DNA of 23,748 nucleotides from an uncultured Bacilli bacterium. Lineage in GTDB: Bacteria > Bacillota_I > Bacilli_A > RF39 > UBA660. This document shows positions 14,901 to 22,401 of this stretch, in pieces. The stretch is from NCBI GenBank assembly GCA_947630415.1, contig CANRHM010000008.1, positions 1 to 23,748 on the forward strand. Reading direction: 5' to 3'. The first letter of the stretch is position 1, and the number at the start of each line of letters is the position of its first letter. The position numbers and the translations under genes are program-made. A model generated the notes under the pieces. That model was given only the letters and a program-made list of their open reading frames with translations. It searched no databases and was not told the DNA's origin.

Positions 14901-15388
14901 ATTTCCTTATTACTGTAGAAAAAAATAAAGTGGAGCAAGTCTTTGAAAAATATAATCAAGAGAAGTTAGGAACATTTACACTTTATAAAATCGATAAAGA
15001 GACAAAAAATGCTATAAAAGAGAATCTCGCCACCTTCTTGCTTATCAATCTTGATACCAAAGAAGAAATAGGGATCTATAAAACCGATTCAGAAGGTCTT
15101 TTAAAAATTGAATCACTTTCCTATGGACATTACCAACTAATCGAAATAGAAGCACCTCTAGGCTATACTTTAAATAATAAAGAAATCATTTTTACTATCG
15201 ATGATGAACATAGGATAGTAGAACTTTCTTTTGAAAATGAAAAACAAATTGAAGTAGTAGTAGAAGTACCTAATACTGGAATTATAGAGGAGGAACATGT
15301 TCAAAAAAGGATTACTACTTTTGATGCTAGGAGTTTTGTTCATGAATATGAATTTTACGATCGAAAGAAAAGAAAACACCGTTACTAA
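11924..15388 (+). CDS. Thioester-domain (TED) surface adhesin with CnaB-type stalk
   Basis: A secreted 1154-residue adhesin. The start at 11924 has AAAAGGAG 5 bases upstream; the earlier TTG at 11888 lies in the leader. A signal peptide (1-23, ending VNA) is followed by a thioester domain. AYCIEP supplies Cys65, and TQILIW supplies Gln122 and Trp126 of the Q-x-x-hydrophobic-W motif. Such Cys-Gln thioesters bind host surfaces covalently (family knowledge). After an Ig-like linker comes one CnaB domain (266-366; Lys274, Glu330, Asn361 fit an isopeptide bond). Then come four tandem A-B modules of exactly 186 residues (from 367, 553, 739 and 925). B domains keep Lys, Glu and Asn; A domains have Gln (423, 609, 795, 981) in place of Glu. 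VPNTG at 1115-1119 is a plausible sortase motif. The tail ends RKKRKHRY but has no hydrophobic segment between. The last 92 bases overlap the sortase gene. Confidence 0.92.
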   Translation: MKKKLVVVLILFLSFLFPGMVNATTHFQDGEYIDNLYVKKIKADGTGKYQQARFLQRTDGQFAYCIEPWEEIDKETSYNDGVDIHSLDDATLEQISLIAYYGYQYKDDKYDHRADKWYYFTQILIWREIDKNAQFYFTDTLDGNKITTYDSSMSEILNLVKKNKKVPNFQVTTVNIGYGKNSDLVDINNVLSYYQITKQPTNATASIQGSMLSIRNATIGNSSITLQRKDTKYKNAPLLYRHDEKQDFLVVGSFKPQTVTLNLNVIGGEIVLKKVDQSTHQGTPQGDASLLGSVFEIYDSEDHLVQQVTLTDSTEAVISNLKMGKYKIKEIEAGTGYLKNEQEITVEINMNNYRKEVVFENQVIENEIILQKYYGASHKGFKEEEGITFEIYNQKGEKVKEVTTNQEGKAIFSLPYGTYNVKQKNSKYNYEKVEDFTITVNEEEKTQTFTKYNYEKFGKITLHKIDLDTKERIQNNKAVFRLINKDTKETIGTYETNNEGSLTIEQLSYGTYELQEIEVPVGYVLNTTPYTFVIDDGNRNLTYDFTNKIIENEITLIKYYGTPHKGFAKEEGITFEIYNQKGEKVKEVTTNQNGEVTFTLSYGTYTVKQKNGKYNYEKVEDFTITVSEEGKTQTFTKYNYEKLGKITIYKVDLDTKEKIQNNKAKFYLINKDTQEELGIYETDLDGRLVIDKLSYGTYELKEVEPPTGYVLNTTPYVFKIDDDHRDITYQFENKIIENVITLTKYYGASHKGFYREEGITFQIFNEQGKLVKEVTTDYNGEATFILSYGTYMVKQKNSKYNYYKIEDFKISVTENGKQQFFTKYNYEKLGKITLQKIDSDTKEKIKNNKTTFVLINHLTKKEIGIYETDEEGLLIIDKLSYGTYELYEMTAPTGYVLKEEPILFTIQDGKQNLSFTFENKKIENKITIHKYYGNTLKGYLDEEGITFEIYDSKGNLIKEVVTNQQGIATFYLEYGTYLVKQKNTKPNYEKVKDFLITVEKNKVEQVFEKYNQEKLGTFTLYKIDKETKNAIKENLATFLLINLDTKEEIGIYKTDSEGLLKIESLSYGHYQLIEIEAPLGYTLNNKEIIFTIDDEHRIVELSFENEKQIEVVVEVPNTGIIEEEHVQKRITTFDARSFVHEYEFYDRKKRKHRY
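13022..15253 (+). repeat. Four tandem 558-bp repeats coding for adhesin stalk modules
   Basis: The modules begin at 13022, 13580, 14138 and 14696 without any length change between copies. Each encodes an A domain (KYYG...GFxxEEGITFEIY...YGTYxVKQKN...FTKYNYEK) and a B domain (GKITLxKIDxDTKE...LSYGTYELxE...GY...ENK). The fourth copy is the most diverged. Protein-level similarity is much higher than expected by chance, while third codon positions vary, so these are old, maintained duplications. Confidence 0.88.
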
Positions 15389-15830
15389 TGTAACATGGAA
15401 TGGTGCTATTCCCTTCAAAGAAGAAAACAAAATTCCCCCTATTGCAACCTTAACTATTACTTCTATTGATTTTCAAAGAGACCTTTATCCCAAAGGAAGT
15501 AAAGAAAATGATTTAGAAAAAAATATTATCTTTTTAAAAGAATCGGATATGCCGGATCAAGATAAAGGAATGGTTCTTATTGCAGGACACTCTGGAGAAG
15601 GACCTAAAGCTTTCTTTCAAACGCTTGATAAAGTAAAAATAGATGATGAAATTGAACTTACTTATTTAAATCAAAATTACGCTTATCGACTGGTTAACCG
15701 GATTATTGAACAAAAAGTAGGATTCATTCGATTCTTTCGAAATCCCGATAAATCCTATCTTATTCTTACTACCTGTATGCCAAATGAAAAAGATAAACAA
15801 CTCATTTTAGTAGCTGAAAAAAAGAACTAA
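15297..15830 (+). CDS. Sortase (class D-like), partner of the adhesin
   Basis: Cysteine transpeptidase that would cut the adhesin sorting motif and attach it to the wall or to another pilin. The 177-residue protein has an N-terminal hydrophobic anchor (about 5-20), IPPIATLTI, catalytic His98 in LIAGHSGEG and Cys160 in LILTTCMP. The usual catalytic Arg in the following strand is not seen: the aligned segment is [10 protein letters not shown] (Lys167/Gln168). ATG at 15297 follows GAGGAGG with a 3-5 base gap. It starts 92 bases before the adhesin stop, in the +1 frame, so translation is likely coupled. A shorter protein starting near 15342 would lack both a ribosome binding site and the membrane anchor. 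The stop overlaps the convergent clpB stop by 4 bases (15827-15830). Confidence 0.88.
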   Translation: MFKKGLLLLMLGVLFMNMNFTIERKENTVTNVTWNGAIPFKEENKIPPIATLTITSIDFQRDLYPKGSKENDLEKNIIFLKESDMPDQDKGMVLIAGHSGEGPKAFFQTLDKVKIDDEIELTYLNQNYAYRLVNRIIEQKVGFIRFFRNPDKSYLILTTCMPNEKDKQLILVAEKKN

Positions 15831-15847
15831 TTTTCGTTAGTTCTTTT
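15814..15847. terminator. Bidirectional terminator shared by sortase and clpB
   Basis: An 11-bp perfect stem, AAAAGAACTAA (15820-15830) with TTAGTTCTTTT (15837-15847), around a 6-base loop. Both stop codons lie inside the stem. On the minus strand the stem runs into a long T-tract (clpB side); on the plus strand the T residues are inside the stem. Confidence 0.75.
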
Positions 15848-17941
15848 GGTCTTTATGGTAAATTCATTCCCTTGATAATCAATTAAAACCGTATCATCTG
15901 GAACAATTTCGTTTTGAATTAATTTTTTTGATAGCAAGGTTTCAATCGTACGCGATACCAATCTTTTTAATGGACGTGCTCCATACGATTGATCATAGCC
16001 TTCTTCAAGTAAGACTTTTTTAGCAGTAGGAGAGAGTTCCAAATGAATATTTTGGTCAATCAAACGACTTTCCATATCTTTCATAATCTTATCTAGAATA
16101 AGGGATAAGTTTTCCTCCGTTAGATAATTAAAGACTATCACTTCATCGATACGGTTGATAAACTCTGGACGGAAATGGTGTTGCACTTCTTCTAATACTT
16201 TTTCTTTATGACCTTCTAAGATGTGTTCACTTCCTAAATTACTGGTCATAATGATAATCGTATTCTTAAAGTCAACACATCGTCCTTGTGAATCAGTCAC
16301 ACGTCCTTCGTCTAAGATTTGAAGTAATAAGTTTAAAACTTCAGGATGCGCTTTTTCCACTTCATCAAATAAAACAATACTGTAGGGATTTCTTCGAACA
16401 GCTTCGGTAAGTTGTCCTCCTTCGTCGTATCCGACATAACCTGGAGGAGAACCAATCAAACGAGAAACACTAAACTTTTCCATGTATTCACTCATATCAA
16501 TTCGAATCATGTGTTTTTCATCATCAAACATTTCATAAGCAAGACTTCTTGCCACTTCGGTTTTACCAACACCCGTAGGTCCTAAGAATAAGAACGAACC
16601 AATAGGACGATTTGGATCTTTAATTCCACTTCGACTTCTTAAAATCGCATCACTTACTAGTTTTAAGGCTTCATCTTGTCCCATGACCCTTTTTCTTAAG
16701 TTATCTTCTAGGTGAAGCAATTTTTCTTTTTCACCACTCATTAATTTGGTAACCGGAATATGAGTCCATCTAGAAATAATACCCGCGATCGATTCCTCAG
16801 TCACCGTATCGCTTAAGATTTGATTTTTCTCTTGACTATTTAATGTTTCAAGTTCTTTTTCAATTTCAGGAATCACGCCATGGCGAAGTCTAGCGGCTTT
16901 TTCTAAGTCGTAATCATTTTCCGCTTTATCTAATTCAAACTGGGCATTCTCCAGTTCACTTTTCTTCTTCTTAATCTGCTCATAGATTTCTTTTTCATTT
17001 TCCCAAGCGCGTTTTAACTCTTCCTCTTTGCCTTTTTTAGCATTGAGTTCAAATTCAATTTCATCAAGTCGCTTTTTAGAAATGGCATCTTTTTCTTTTT
17101 TCAAGGCTTCTCTTTCTACTTCAAGACGCATAATGTCTCTTGTTAAAGTATCTAGAGAGGTTGGAACGGAATCCATTTGTACTCGAATAGTAGCACAAGC
17201 TTCATCGACCAAATCGATCGCTTTATCGGGTAAAAAACGATCGGTAATATAACGATTCGATAAAGTAGCTGCCGCAACTAAAGCACGGTCTAGAATACTA
17301 ACTCCATGATGGATTTCAAAACGTTGTTTTAGTCCACGTAAAATGGTAATTGTATCTAGTACCGTAGGCTCTTCTACTTTGACTTTTTGGAAACGTCTTT
17401 CAAGTGCTCCATCTTTCTCAATATATTTACGATATTCATTTAAAGTAGTAGCACCAATGACATGAATTTCGCCACGAGCAAGTAAAGGTTTTAGGATGTT
17501 CGAGGTATCCATAGCCCCTTCCATGTTGTTAGATCCCACGATCATATGAATTTCATCGATGAAAAGAATAATTCCTCCATCGCTTTTCTTCACTTCATCT
17601 AGTACTTTTTTTAAACGTTCCTCAAATTCACCACGATATTTGGCACCAGCAATGAGAGAAGCCATATCGAGTTCAAAAATCATCCTATTTTTTAAGCTAG
17701 ATGGTACATCGCCTTTTACAATACGAAGGGCAAGTCCTTCTACAATGGCTGTTTTACCGACGCCAGGTTCTCCGATTAAAACGGGATTATTCTTAGTTTT
17801 TCTTGATAAAACACGGGTAATGGAACGAATTTCTTCATCACGACCAATCACCGGATCAATCTTACCCATACGTGCTTGTTCTGTAATGTCACGTCCATAC
17901 TTCGTTAATACAAATTCTTCTTGTTCTTCTTGATTAAACAT
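15827..17941 (-). CDS. clpB: ClpB-type AAA+ disaggregase lacking the N-terminal domain
   Basis: ATP-driven unfoldase that rescues aggregated proteins with DnaK. The 704 residues hold two AAA+ modules. NBD1 has GEPGVGKT (57-64), IILFIDE (124-130) and [12 protein letters not shown]2 has GPTGVGKT (454-461), SIVLFDE (521-527), [13 protein letters not shown], and [11 protein letters not shown] coiled-coil middle domain (about 270-375, with [11 protein letters not shown]) is of ClpB size. I see no ClpP-binding loop, which favours ClpB over ClpC or ClpE. Standard ClpB has about 150 more N-terminal residues; here the protein begins at [12 protein letters not shown], much like the short mycoplasma ClpB. 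No N-domain is encoded upstream, where a CIRCE operator sits 39 bases away. GAGGGTGA lies 4 bases before ATG. Confidence 0.93.
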   Translation of the reverse strand: MFNQEEQEEFVLTKYGRDITEQARMGKIDPVIGRDEEIRSITRVLSRKTKNNPVLIGEPGVGKTAIVEGLALRIVKGDVPSSLKNRMIFELDMASLIAGAKYRGEFEERLKKVLDEVKKSDGGIILFIDEIHMIVGSNNMEGAMDTSNILKPLLARGEIHVIGATTLNEYRKYIEKDGALERRFQKVKVEEPTVLDTITILRGLKQRFEIHHGVSILDRALVAAATLSNRYITDRFLPDKAIDLVDEACATIRVQMDSVPTSLDTLTRDIMRLEVEREALKKEKDAISKKRLDEIEFELNAKKGKEEELKRAWENEKEIYEQIKKKKSELENAQFELDKAENDYDLEKAARLRHGVIPEIEKELETLNSQEKNQILSDTVTEESIAGIISRWTHIPVTKLMSGEKEKLLHLEDNLRKRVMGQDEALKLVSDAILRSRSGIKDPNRPIGSFLFLGPTGVGKTEVARSLAYEMFDDEKHMIRIDMSEYMEKFSVSRLIGSPPGYVGYDEGGQLTEAVRRNPYSIVLFDEVEKAHPEVLNLLLQILDEGRVTDSQGRCVDFKNTIIIMTSNLGSEHILEGHKEKVLEEVQHHFRPEFINRIDEVIVFNYLTEENLSLILDKIMKDMESRLIDQNIHLELSPTAKKVLLEEGYDQSYGARPLKRLVSRTIETLLSKKLIQNEIVPDDTVLIDYQGNEFTIKTKRTNEN

Positions 17942-17965
17942 CGTATCACCCTCTTTTCATTCTAT

Positions 17966-17993
17966 ATTATACGCTTATTTTAGCACTTGTCAA
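17966..17993 (-). promoter_or_regulatory. clpB sigma-A promoter
   Basis: On the minus strand a perfect TTGACA (17993-17988) and a perfect TATAAT (17971-17966) with a 16-base spacer. The -35 lies within the CIRCE operator. Confidence 0.85.
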
Positions 17994-18006
17994 CAAAGAG
18001 TGCTAA
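17980..18006. promoter_or_regulatory. CIRCE operator (HrcA binding site)
   Basis: TTAGCACTT (17980-17988), nine bases, GAGTGCTAA (17998-18006). This matches the CIRCE consensus TTAGCACTC-N9-GAGTGCTAA with a single mismatch. It overlaps the clpB -35 box, so bound HrcA should block RNA polymerase until heat shock. Confidence 0.9.
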
Positions 18007-18012
18007 TTTTAT

Positions 18013-18047
18013 TTAAAAAAAAAGTTAACGCCTATAAAACGTTAACT
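18013..18047 (-). terminator. Terminator of the glycosyltransferase gene
   Basis: The minus strand reads AGTTAACG, a 9-base loop and CGTTAACT, then a run of nine T. The stem begins within the stop codon of the gene at 18046. It insulates the gene from the clpB promoter. Confidence 0.85.
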
Positions 18048-20715
18048 ATTTTATCTTTTTTATTTCTTCATAAACTCTTTTGCAGTTATTTCGATCGTTA
18101 TACTGATAAAAAGATTCAATTCTTGTCAAATACTTCTTTTCTAATTTACAATCGTTTTTGATATAATGCATAATTTCCTTAACGGTGCTATCGTAATCGT
18201 ATTTTACCGGTCCAAAACCATTGTCTTCGTAACTAAAATATCCCTCTTTATAGGAGTGCTTTTCAAAAAAGAATTTTCTATCAAATTGGGTATAGATGAC
18301 TGGCTTTCTTAAGTAAGCAAAATCAAATGGTACACTGGAATAGTCACTTATTAACAAACTGGCCTTATTAAATATATCTTGATAATCCGCAAAGCCATGA
18401 ACTACTTTAATTAAATCATTTTCTTCAAAATCACGATAATTCTCCATATGAGATGGGTGAATGACAAAGATTCCAGTATATCCTTTTGCTTTCATCTCTT
18501 TAAGTAATTCTTTATCATTAATGAGCTTATTATAAAACTGAAAATATTCGCTTTTGTTAAACATTGGATTATATAATCTTTTTCCCGTGGCAGCATCTGT
18601 TTTACCAGATAAATAATGTCGCCAAGTAGGCATAAAGGCAATTAGTTTTTGACTTTCATTGGATAAATTATCATATCTAGGAAGACCTGTAAGTTTTACC
18701 TCATTTGAAGTATAGCCATATCGGTCATTAAGTATTGAATCATATTCTTTCTTTGCGGACGTTACAAATAGACGAATATTTTTATCGTATATATTTAACC
18801 ATCCAGAAATATCATCCTTTGTAATTCCATGTTGTAAGAACACAAACTTATAATTATATAAGTCATGATAATATTGACTATTACGATTAAAAGCATTGGT
18901 CACCCAAGCATCGGCTTGACTTGAAATAATCTTATCACTTAGTAAAAAATAAAGTTTATACTTGATCGAATTATAATCTAATATTTTACCTATTTTTTTC
19001 ATTTTTAGATAATCTTTGGAGCTTTTCTCAATTACAAAATAAGGTTTTATCTTTTTATCCTTTTGATTCACAATATATTGAAACATGTGCATACCATTGT
19101 CGCTCGCAACATTGGCCCGATCCGATACTAACCATATTTCTTTTCTTTTAAATAGTTTTAAGAAACTATAGGCTAAGCGGAAAATCATTACCTTAAATTT
19201 TCTTTTTGTAAGTAAATCTATATACATTCTTAAAGAAAAACGCATCCGATTTAAAAAATGATTTTTTATTACTTTTATTTTGTTGTCGTGGTAATAGTAT
19301 AGTTGATTCTTATAGACATAATAAGATTTAAACTTACTATCAATTTTAGCATTATTTCCTGTATTAAAATTTAATATTGCCGTATGTTTGTTTTTATATA
19401 TAAATTCAAAATGAATGCTTTCTAAATTTTGAATCGGAACTGTTATATGGAATCCTTGATTGGTCATAAAAGGTTTGCCAAAGAATTTTTTTTCGCCATT
19501 ATTGGTTTCTATTGTTTTTAATTCAATACGCTTTTTATTATTAATTACAATGTTTATTTTATAATCTTTTTTAGGTAGATAACAATTAACAAATCCAATT
19601 AAATCCAACTTATCTTCCTGAAAATTCATAGCATTTAGTTTAAGTAGATTTCTACTACTGAATGAAATCAAAGGTAATTCATGATATAAAAGAGCTTGCT
19701 CATCAAAAGTAAGATGATCAAAAACATTACATTGCTTAAACAATAAGGTCTGTATCATATATTCTGGAGCCATTCCACGTTGGCTTAAAATAATCTTTTC
19801 ATCGATATCTTTAAATATTTCTTTTGTAATAGAAAGGTATTTATCGATCACTTCTTGAGAAATGTTATTTGGAATTGCTTCTCTCATACGATACTTATAT
19901 TCGTACATAATAAAATACATAAGGTAAGGAAGCACATAACCGTATTTTTCTTTAGATAAACGAATTAAATACTGATGACACAAAGTAGGGGTCTTTAGAT
20001 ACCAATCTTCACTTTTATTTTTCGTCTGAAGAGCAGAATTATCAGACCATCTTTTACGATATAAATAGTTAGTCGATGCGATAAGACCTACTTTTTCTTT
20101 ATTTAGAGCCATTTCTAACATAAAACAGGCATCTTCACTATATTTTAATTTTTCATTAAACTTTAATTTACTTTCTAATAAGGCAGAAGCTTTAATAATA
20201 GTACTAGGTCCATGTAACTGAATACAATCGAAATCTTTAAAAATATCAATTACTTTATCCCGATCAAATTTATAATTTAAAGGATGGTTCGCCGTAGATG
20301 CTTCAAATGTTTTTATTTTAACGCCTACCAAATCAATTTCATTGTAATGTGCTTCAAAAAATTTATATATTTTTTTGTAGGCATTTTTTTCCCACTTATC
20401 ATCACTATCTAAAAAGTTAACGTATTTTCCTTCAATATATTGCATTCCTAAATTTCTGGCACTGGATACTCCACCATTTTCCTTTTTAATATAGAGAACA
20501 TTATTAGGATACATTTCTTTGTATTTTAAACAAATCGCTTCAGAATTATCAGGAGAACCATCGTTTACTAAAATCATTTGAATATTTTTAATTCCAATTG
20601 TTTGATGAACCACCGATAGAATTGTTTCTTCCAAATAATCTTCTACATTATAGATGGGAATAATAACTGAAAATTTATATTTATAATCCTTTTTGGGTTT
20701 TGTTTTTACTTCCAT
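18046..20715 (-). CDS. GT2 glycosyltransferase - CDP-glycerol glycerophosphotransferase fusion (wall polymer synthesis)
   Basis: An 889-residue two-domain enzyme for a teichoic-acid-like or other glycerol-phosphate-containing cell-surface polymer. The N-terminal GT2 domain (about 14-230) shows FSVIIPIYNVEDYLEETI, VNDGSPDNS, ENGGVSSARN and LDSDD. A middle region of about 250 residues is unassigned. The C-terminal CDP-glycerol transferase domain (TagB/TagF type, about 520-880) shows LQHGITKDD (His629), FMPTWR, IHPSH (His753) and ISDYSSVPFDFAYL (near 790). These are the residues that bind CDP-glycerol in TagF. There is no signal peptide; it probably works at the inner membrane face. The start at 20715 follows GAGAGG by 5 bases. 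It stands alone here, not in a tag or cps operon, so the exact polymer cannot be inferred. Confidence 0.88.
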   Translation of the reverse strand: MEVKTKPKKDYKYKFSVIIPIYNVEDYLEETILSVVHQTIGIKNIQMILVNDGSPDNSEAICLKYKEMYPNNVLYIKKENGGVSSARNLGMQYIEGKYVNFLDSDDKWEKNAYKKIYKFFEAHYNEIDLVGVKIKTFEASTANHPLNYKFDRDKVIDIFKDFDCIQLHGPSTIIKASALLESKLKFNEKLKYSEDACFMLEMALNKEKVGLIASTNYLYRKRWSDNSALQTKNKSEDWYLKTPTLCHQYLIRLSKEKYGYVLPYLMYFIMYEYKYRMREAIPNNISQEVIDKYLSITKEIFKDIDEKIILSQRGMAPEYMIQTLLFKQCNVFDHLTFDEQALLYHELPLISFSSRNLLKLNAMNFQEDKLDLIGFVNCYLPKKDYKINIVINNKKRIELKTIETNNGEKKFFGKPFMTNQGFHITVPIQNLESIHFEFIYKNKHTAILNFNTGNNAKIDSKFKSYYVYKNQLYYYHDNKIKVIKNHFLNRMRFSLRMYIDLLTKRKFKVMIFRLAYSFLKLFKRKEIWLVSDRANVASDNGMHMFQYIVNQKDKKIKPYFVIEKSSKDYLKMKKIGKILDYNSIKYKLYFLLSDKIISSQADAWVTNAFNRNSQYYHDLYNYKFVFLQHGITKDDISGWLNIYDKNIRLFVTSAKKEYDSILNDRYGYTSNEVKLTGLPRYDNLSNESQKLIAFMPTWRHYLSGKTDAATGKRLYNPMFNKSEYFQFYNKLINDKELLKEMKAKGYTGIFVIHPSHMENYRDFEENDLIKVVHGFADYQDIFNKASLLISDYSSVPFDFAYLRKPVIYTQFDRKFFFEKHSYKEGYFSYEDNGFGPVKYDYDSTVKEIMHYIKNDCKLEKKYLTRIESFYQYNDRNNCKRVYEEIKKIK

Positions 20716-20760
20716 GCTAACCTCTCTTACATTCACTAGAATATTACTTTCTTTGATTCT

Positions 20761-20789
20761 ATCTTAACATAGAAATAAAGAAGGGTCAA
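20761..20789 (-). promoter_or_regulatory. Promoter of the GT2-CDP-glycerol transferase gene
   Basis: On the minus strand TTGACC (20789-20784), a 17-base spacer and TAAGAT (20766-20761) preceded by an extended TGT element. The leader is about 40 bases. Confidence 0.7.
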
Positions 20790-20826
20790 ATAACGAGAGT
20801 TTTCTAAATAGAGACATCTATTCTAT

Positions 20827-20862
20827 CCAAAAGAAAAAGCACTTACTTCGTTGTAAGTACTT
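20827..20862 (-). terminator. Terminator of the S41 protease gene
   Basis: The minus strand has AAGTACTTAC, a 6-base loop and GTAAGTGCTT (one wobble pair), followed by TTTCTTTT. The stem covers the last codons and the stop codon of the protease gene. Confidence 0.75.
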
Positions 20863-22183
20863 CTATAGCTTTGGTAAGAACTGGATCGTTGTTTTCAGGA
20901 TCAAGTTCAAATTGATTATCGTTATCGATTTCGATATCCGGTTTTACACCGACTTCGTTCACCCAGTTACCAAGTGGTGTTAGCCATTTTTGAATGGTGT
21001 ATTTTATTTGTGAACCGCTTGCTAATGAACGTTTCGTTTGTACCGTTCCTTTTCCGAACGTTGTTTTTCCAATTAAGGTGGCACCATATGATTCTTTTAA
21101 GGAAGAAGCAAGTATTTCAGAAGCTGAAGCACTTTCACCATTGATTAGCACTACTACAGGCAAATCAAAATCACTATTGCGCGTAGAATAAATAGGTTGC
21201 TTGATGCCTTTCGTCTCTAATTGATAAATAATCTTTCCTTTTGGAATAAATAGAGAAGCAATACTTTCAACAGACGATAAGTGTCCTCCCAAATTATCAC
21301 GTACATCGATGATTAAACTATCGATTTCTTTGGTTTGTAAACGCAATAATTCTTGTTCAAATTGATTAAAGGTATTTTCTGCAAAGATATCAATCTTAAT
21401 CATCCCTATTTTTTTGTCTTTTTTTTCTAATACTTCACCATGAACTGACTCAATATCTACTTTGCGACGAACCAAAGAGAAAGTTAACGTTTCTTCTTCA
21501 CGTAATACCGTTAAAGTAACAGAACTACCTTCTTCCCCTTTTAACAAATTTGATATTTCGTCTAAAGTTTTTTCATTAATATTTTCATCATTCACTGCAA
21601 CAACTTGATCGCCTACTTGAAGACCTGCATTCATTGCTGAACTATTTTCAAATAAAGAGTTGATAAATACACTACCATCGGTATACTTAATCACTTCAGC
21701 ACCAATTCCAACATAAGAACCATTTACTTGTTGATTAAAATCATCGGTCTCTTCTTTTTCCATATAAGAAGTAAACGGATCTCCTAAATATTCAATCATT
21801 CCTGCAATGCCGGCTTCAGCCATTGCTTCTTCATCGATATCTTCGTAATAGTTTGCTTTTAATTCATCGTACACATTCATAAACTCTGCTAACTCTTCTG
21901 AAATAGGACTAGAAGAATTCATAAGTGGTACTATATTACCAGCATTATTCGCAATTACTACAAAGGCACCTAAAAAGCCTCCAAATACCAGTGTAATAAT
22001 CATAATAATAACGACTTCTAAAAAGTTAAAGCCTGCTTTCTTTTCAACAACGATTTCTTTGACTTCTTCTTTAGGCTCTTTTTCTTCTATCTTTTTAACC
22101 GGCACTTTTCCCTTAGCCGTTACTTTTTTTGCATCTTTTTTAACTTCTTTTTTTGTATCTTTCTTTTCATCTTTTTTATCCAT
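20843..22183 (-). CDS. C-terminal processing peptidase (S41 family, Ctp/CtpB type)
   Basis: A membrane-anchored serine protease with its active domain outside the cell. The cytoplasmic N-terminus (1-50) is unusually rich in Lys and Glu. One membrane helix (about 54-77) is followed by a cap region with LGDPFTSYM, a PDZ domain (about 155-240; YVGIGAEV, AGLQVGDQVVAVN) and the S41 core. The probable catalytic dyad is Ser353 in GESASASEI and Lys378 in TTFGKGTVQ; VRDNLGG precedes it. Relatives trim secreted or membrane proteins, for example in sporulation signalling or envelope homeostasis; the substrate here is unknown. GAGGTGG ends 4-5 bases before ATG. No clean promoter is visible in the 50 bases after the tRNA terminator; TATGAT elements there are weak candidates. 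Confidence 0.93.
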   Translation of the reverse strand: MDKKDEKKDTKKEVKKDAKKVTAKGKVPVKKIEEKEPKEEVKEIVVEKKAGFNFLEVVIIMIITLVFGGFLGAFVVIANNAGNIVPLMNSSSPISEELAEFMNVYDELKANYYEDIDEEAMAEAGIAGMIEYLGDPFTSYMEKEETDDFNQQVNGSYVGIGAEVIKYTDGSVFINSLFENSSAMNAGLQVGDQVVAVNDENINEKTLDEISNLLKGEEGSSVTLTVLREEETLTFSLVRRKVDIESVHGEVLEKKDKKIGMIKIDIFAENTFNQFEQELLRLQTKEIDSLIIDVRDNLGGHLSSVESIASLFIPKGKIIYQLETKGIKQPIYSTRNSDFDLPVVVLINGESASASEILASSLKESYGATLIGKTTFGKGTVQTKRSLASGSQIKYTIQKWLTPLGNWVNEVGVKPDIEIDNDNQFELDPENNDPVLTKAIEVLTTK

Positions 22184-22229
22184 GTTACCACCTCTATATT
22201 GTCCATTAACATCATATCATATTTTTTCA

Positions 22230-22258
22230 TGAAAAAAAAGAATGTTTCCATTCTTTTT
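22230..22258 (-). terminator. Terminator after tRNA-Asn
   Basis: The minus strand reads AAAAAGAATG-GAAA-CATTCTTTTT and continues into further T. The stem pairs 22235-22244 with 22249-22258, starting about 12 bases past the tRNA CCA end. Confidence 0.8.
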
Positions 22259-22269
22259 CGACTCCTAAA

Positions 22270-22346
22270 TGGCGCCCCAACTAGGACTTGAACCTAGGAC
22301 CCCTTGATTAACAGTCAAGTGCTCTAACCAACTGAGCTATTGAGGC
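22270..22346 (-). tRNA. tRNA-Asn (anticodon GTT)
   Basis: Full cloverleaf on the minus strand. The acceptor stem GCCTCAA pairs with TTGGGGC (one T-G). The D arm is GCTCAGTTGGTTAGAGC, the anticodon stem-loop CTTGACTGTTAATCAAG has anticodon GTT, and the T arm contains GGTTCAAGTCC. Discriminator G73 fits asparagine identity, and CCA is encoded (22272-22270). Its upstream neighbour ends in a hairpin, so it may be read partly from its own promoter, which I cannot pinpoint. Confidence 0.95.
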
Positions 22347-22353
22347 AAAATTT

Positions 22354-22394
22354 AAAAAAGACTATTTATACTATGAGAAAAAATAATCTTTTTT
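22354..22394 (-). terminator. Terminator after the thioredoxin-fold-like gene
   Basis: The minus strand has AAAAAAGATTATTT, a 13-base loop and AAATAGTCTTTTTT (one wobble pair), with the T run built into the stem. It begins 7 bases past the stop codon at 22402. It is AT-rich, so its strength is uncertain. Confidence 0.55.
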
Positions 22395-22401
22395 ATACTT
22401 T

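Noticed and set aside
12935..14959. Minus-strand open frames opposite the adhesin (72-125 residues)
   Set aside because: They recur at equivalent places in each repeat module and are Phe/Ile-rich shadows of Lys/Glu-rich coding sequence, without ribosome binding sites.
13022..15253. Tandem repeats that might be taken for a CRISPR or minisatellite array
   Set aside because: They are 558-bp in-frame protein-domain repeats with diverged third codon positions, not short repeats with spacers.
15300..15320. Programmed -1 ribosomal frameshift at the A run with an upstream Shine-Dalgarno-like sequence
   Set aside because: The -1 frame stops within a few codons, and the sortase frame is +1. The Shine-Dalgarno sequence is explained by sortase initiation.
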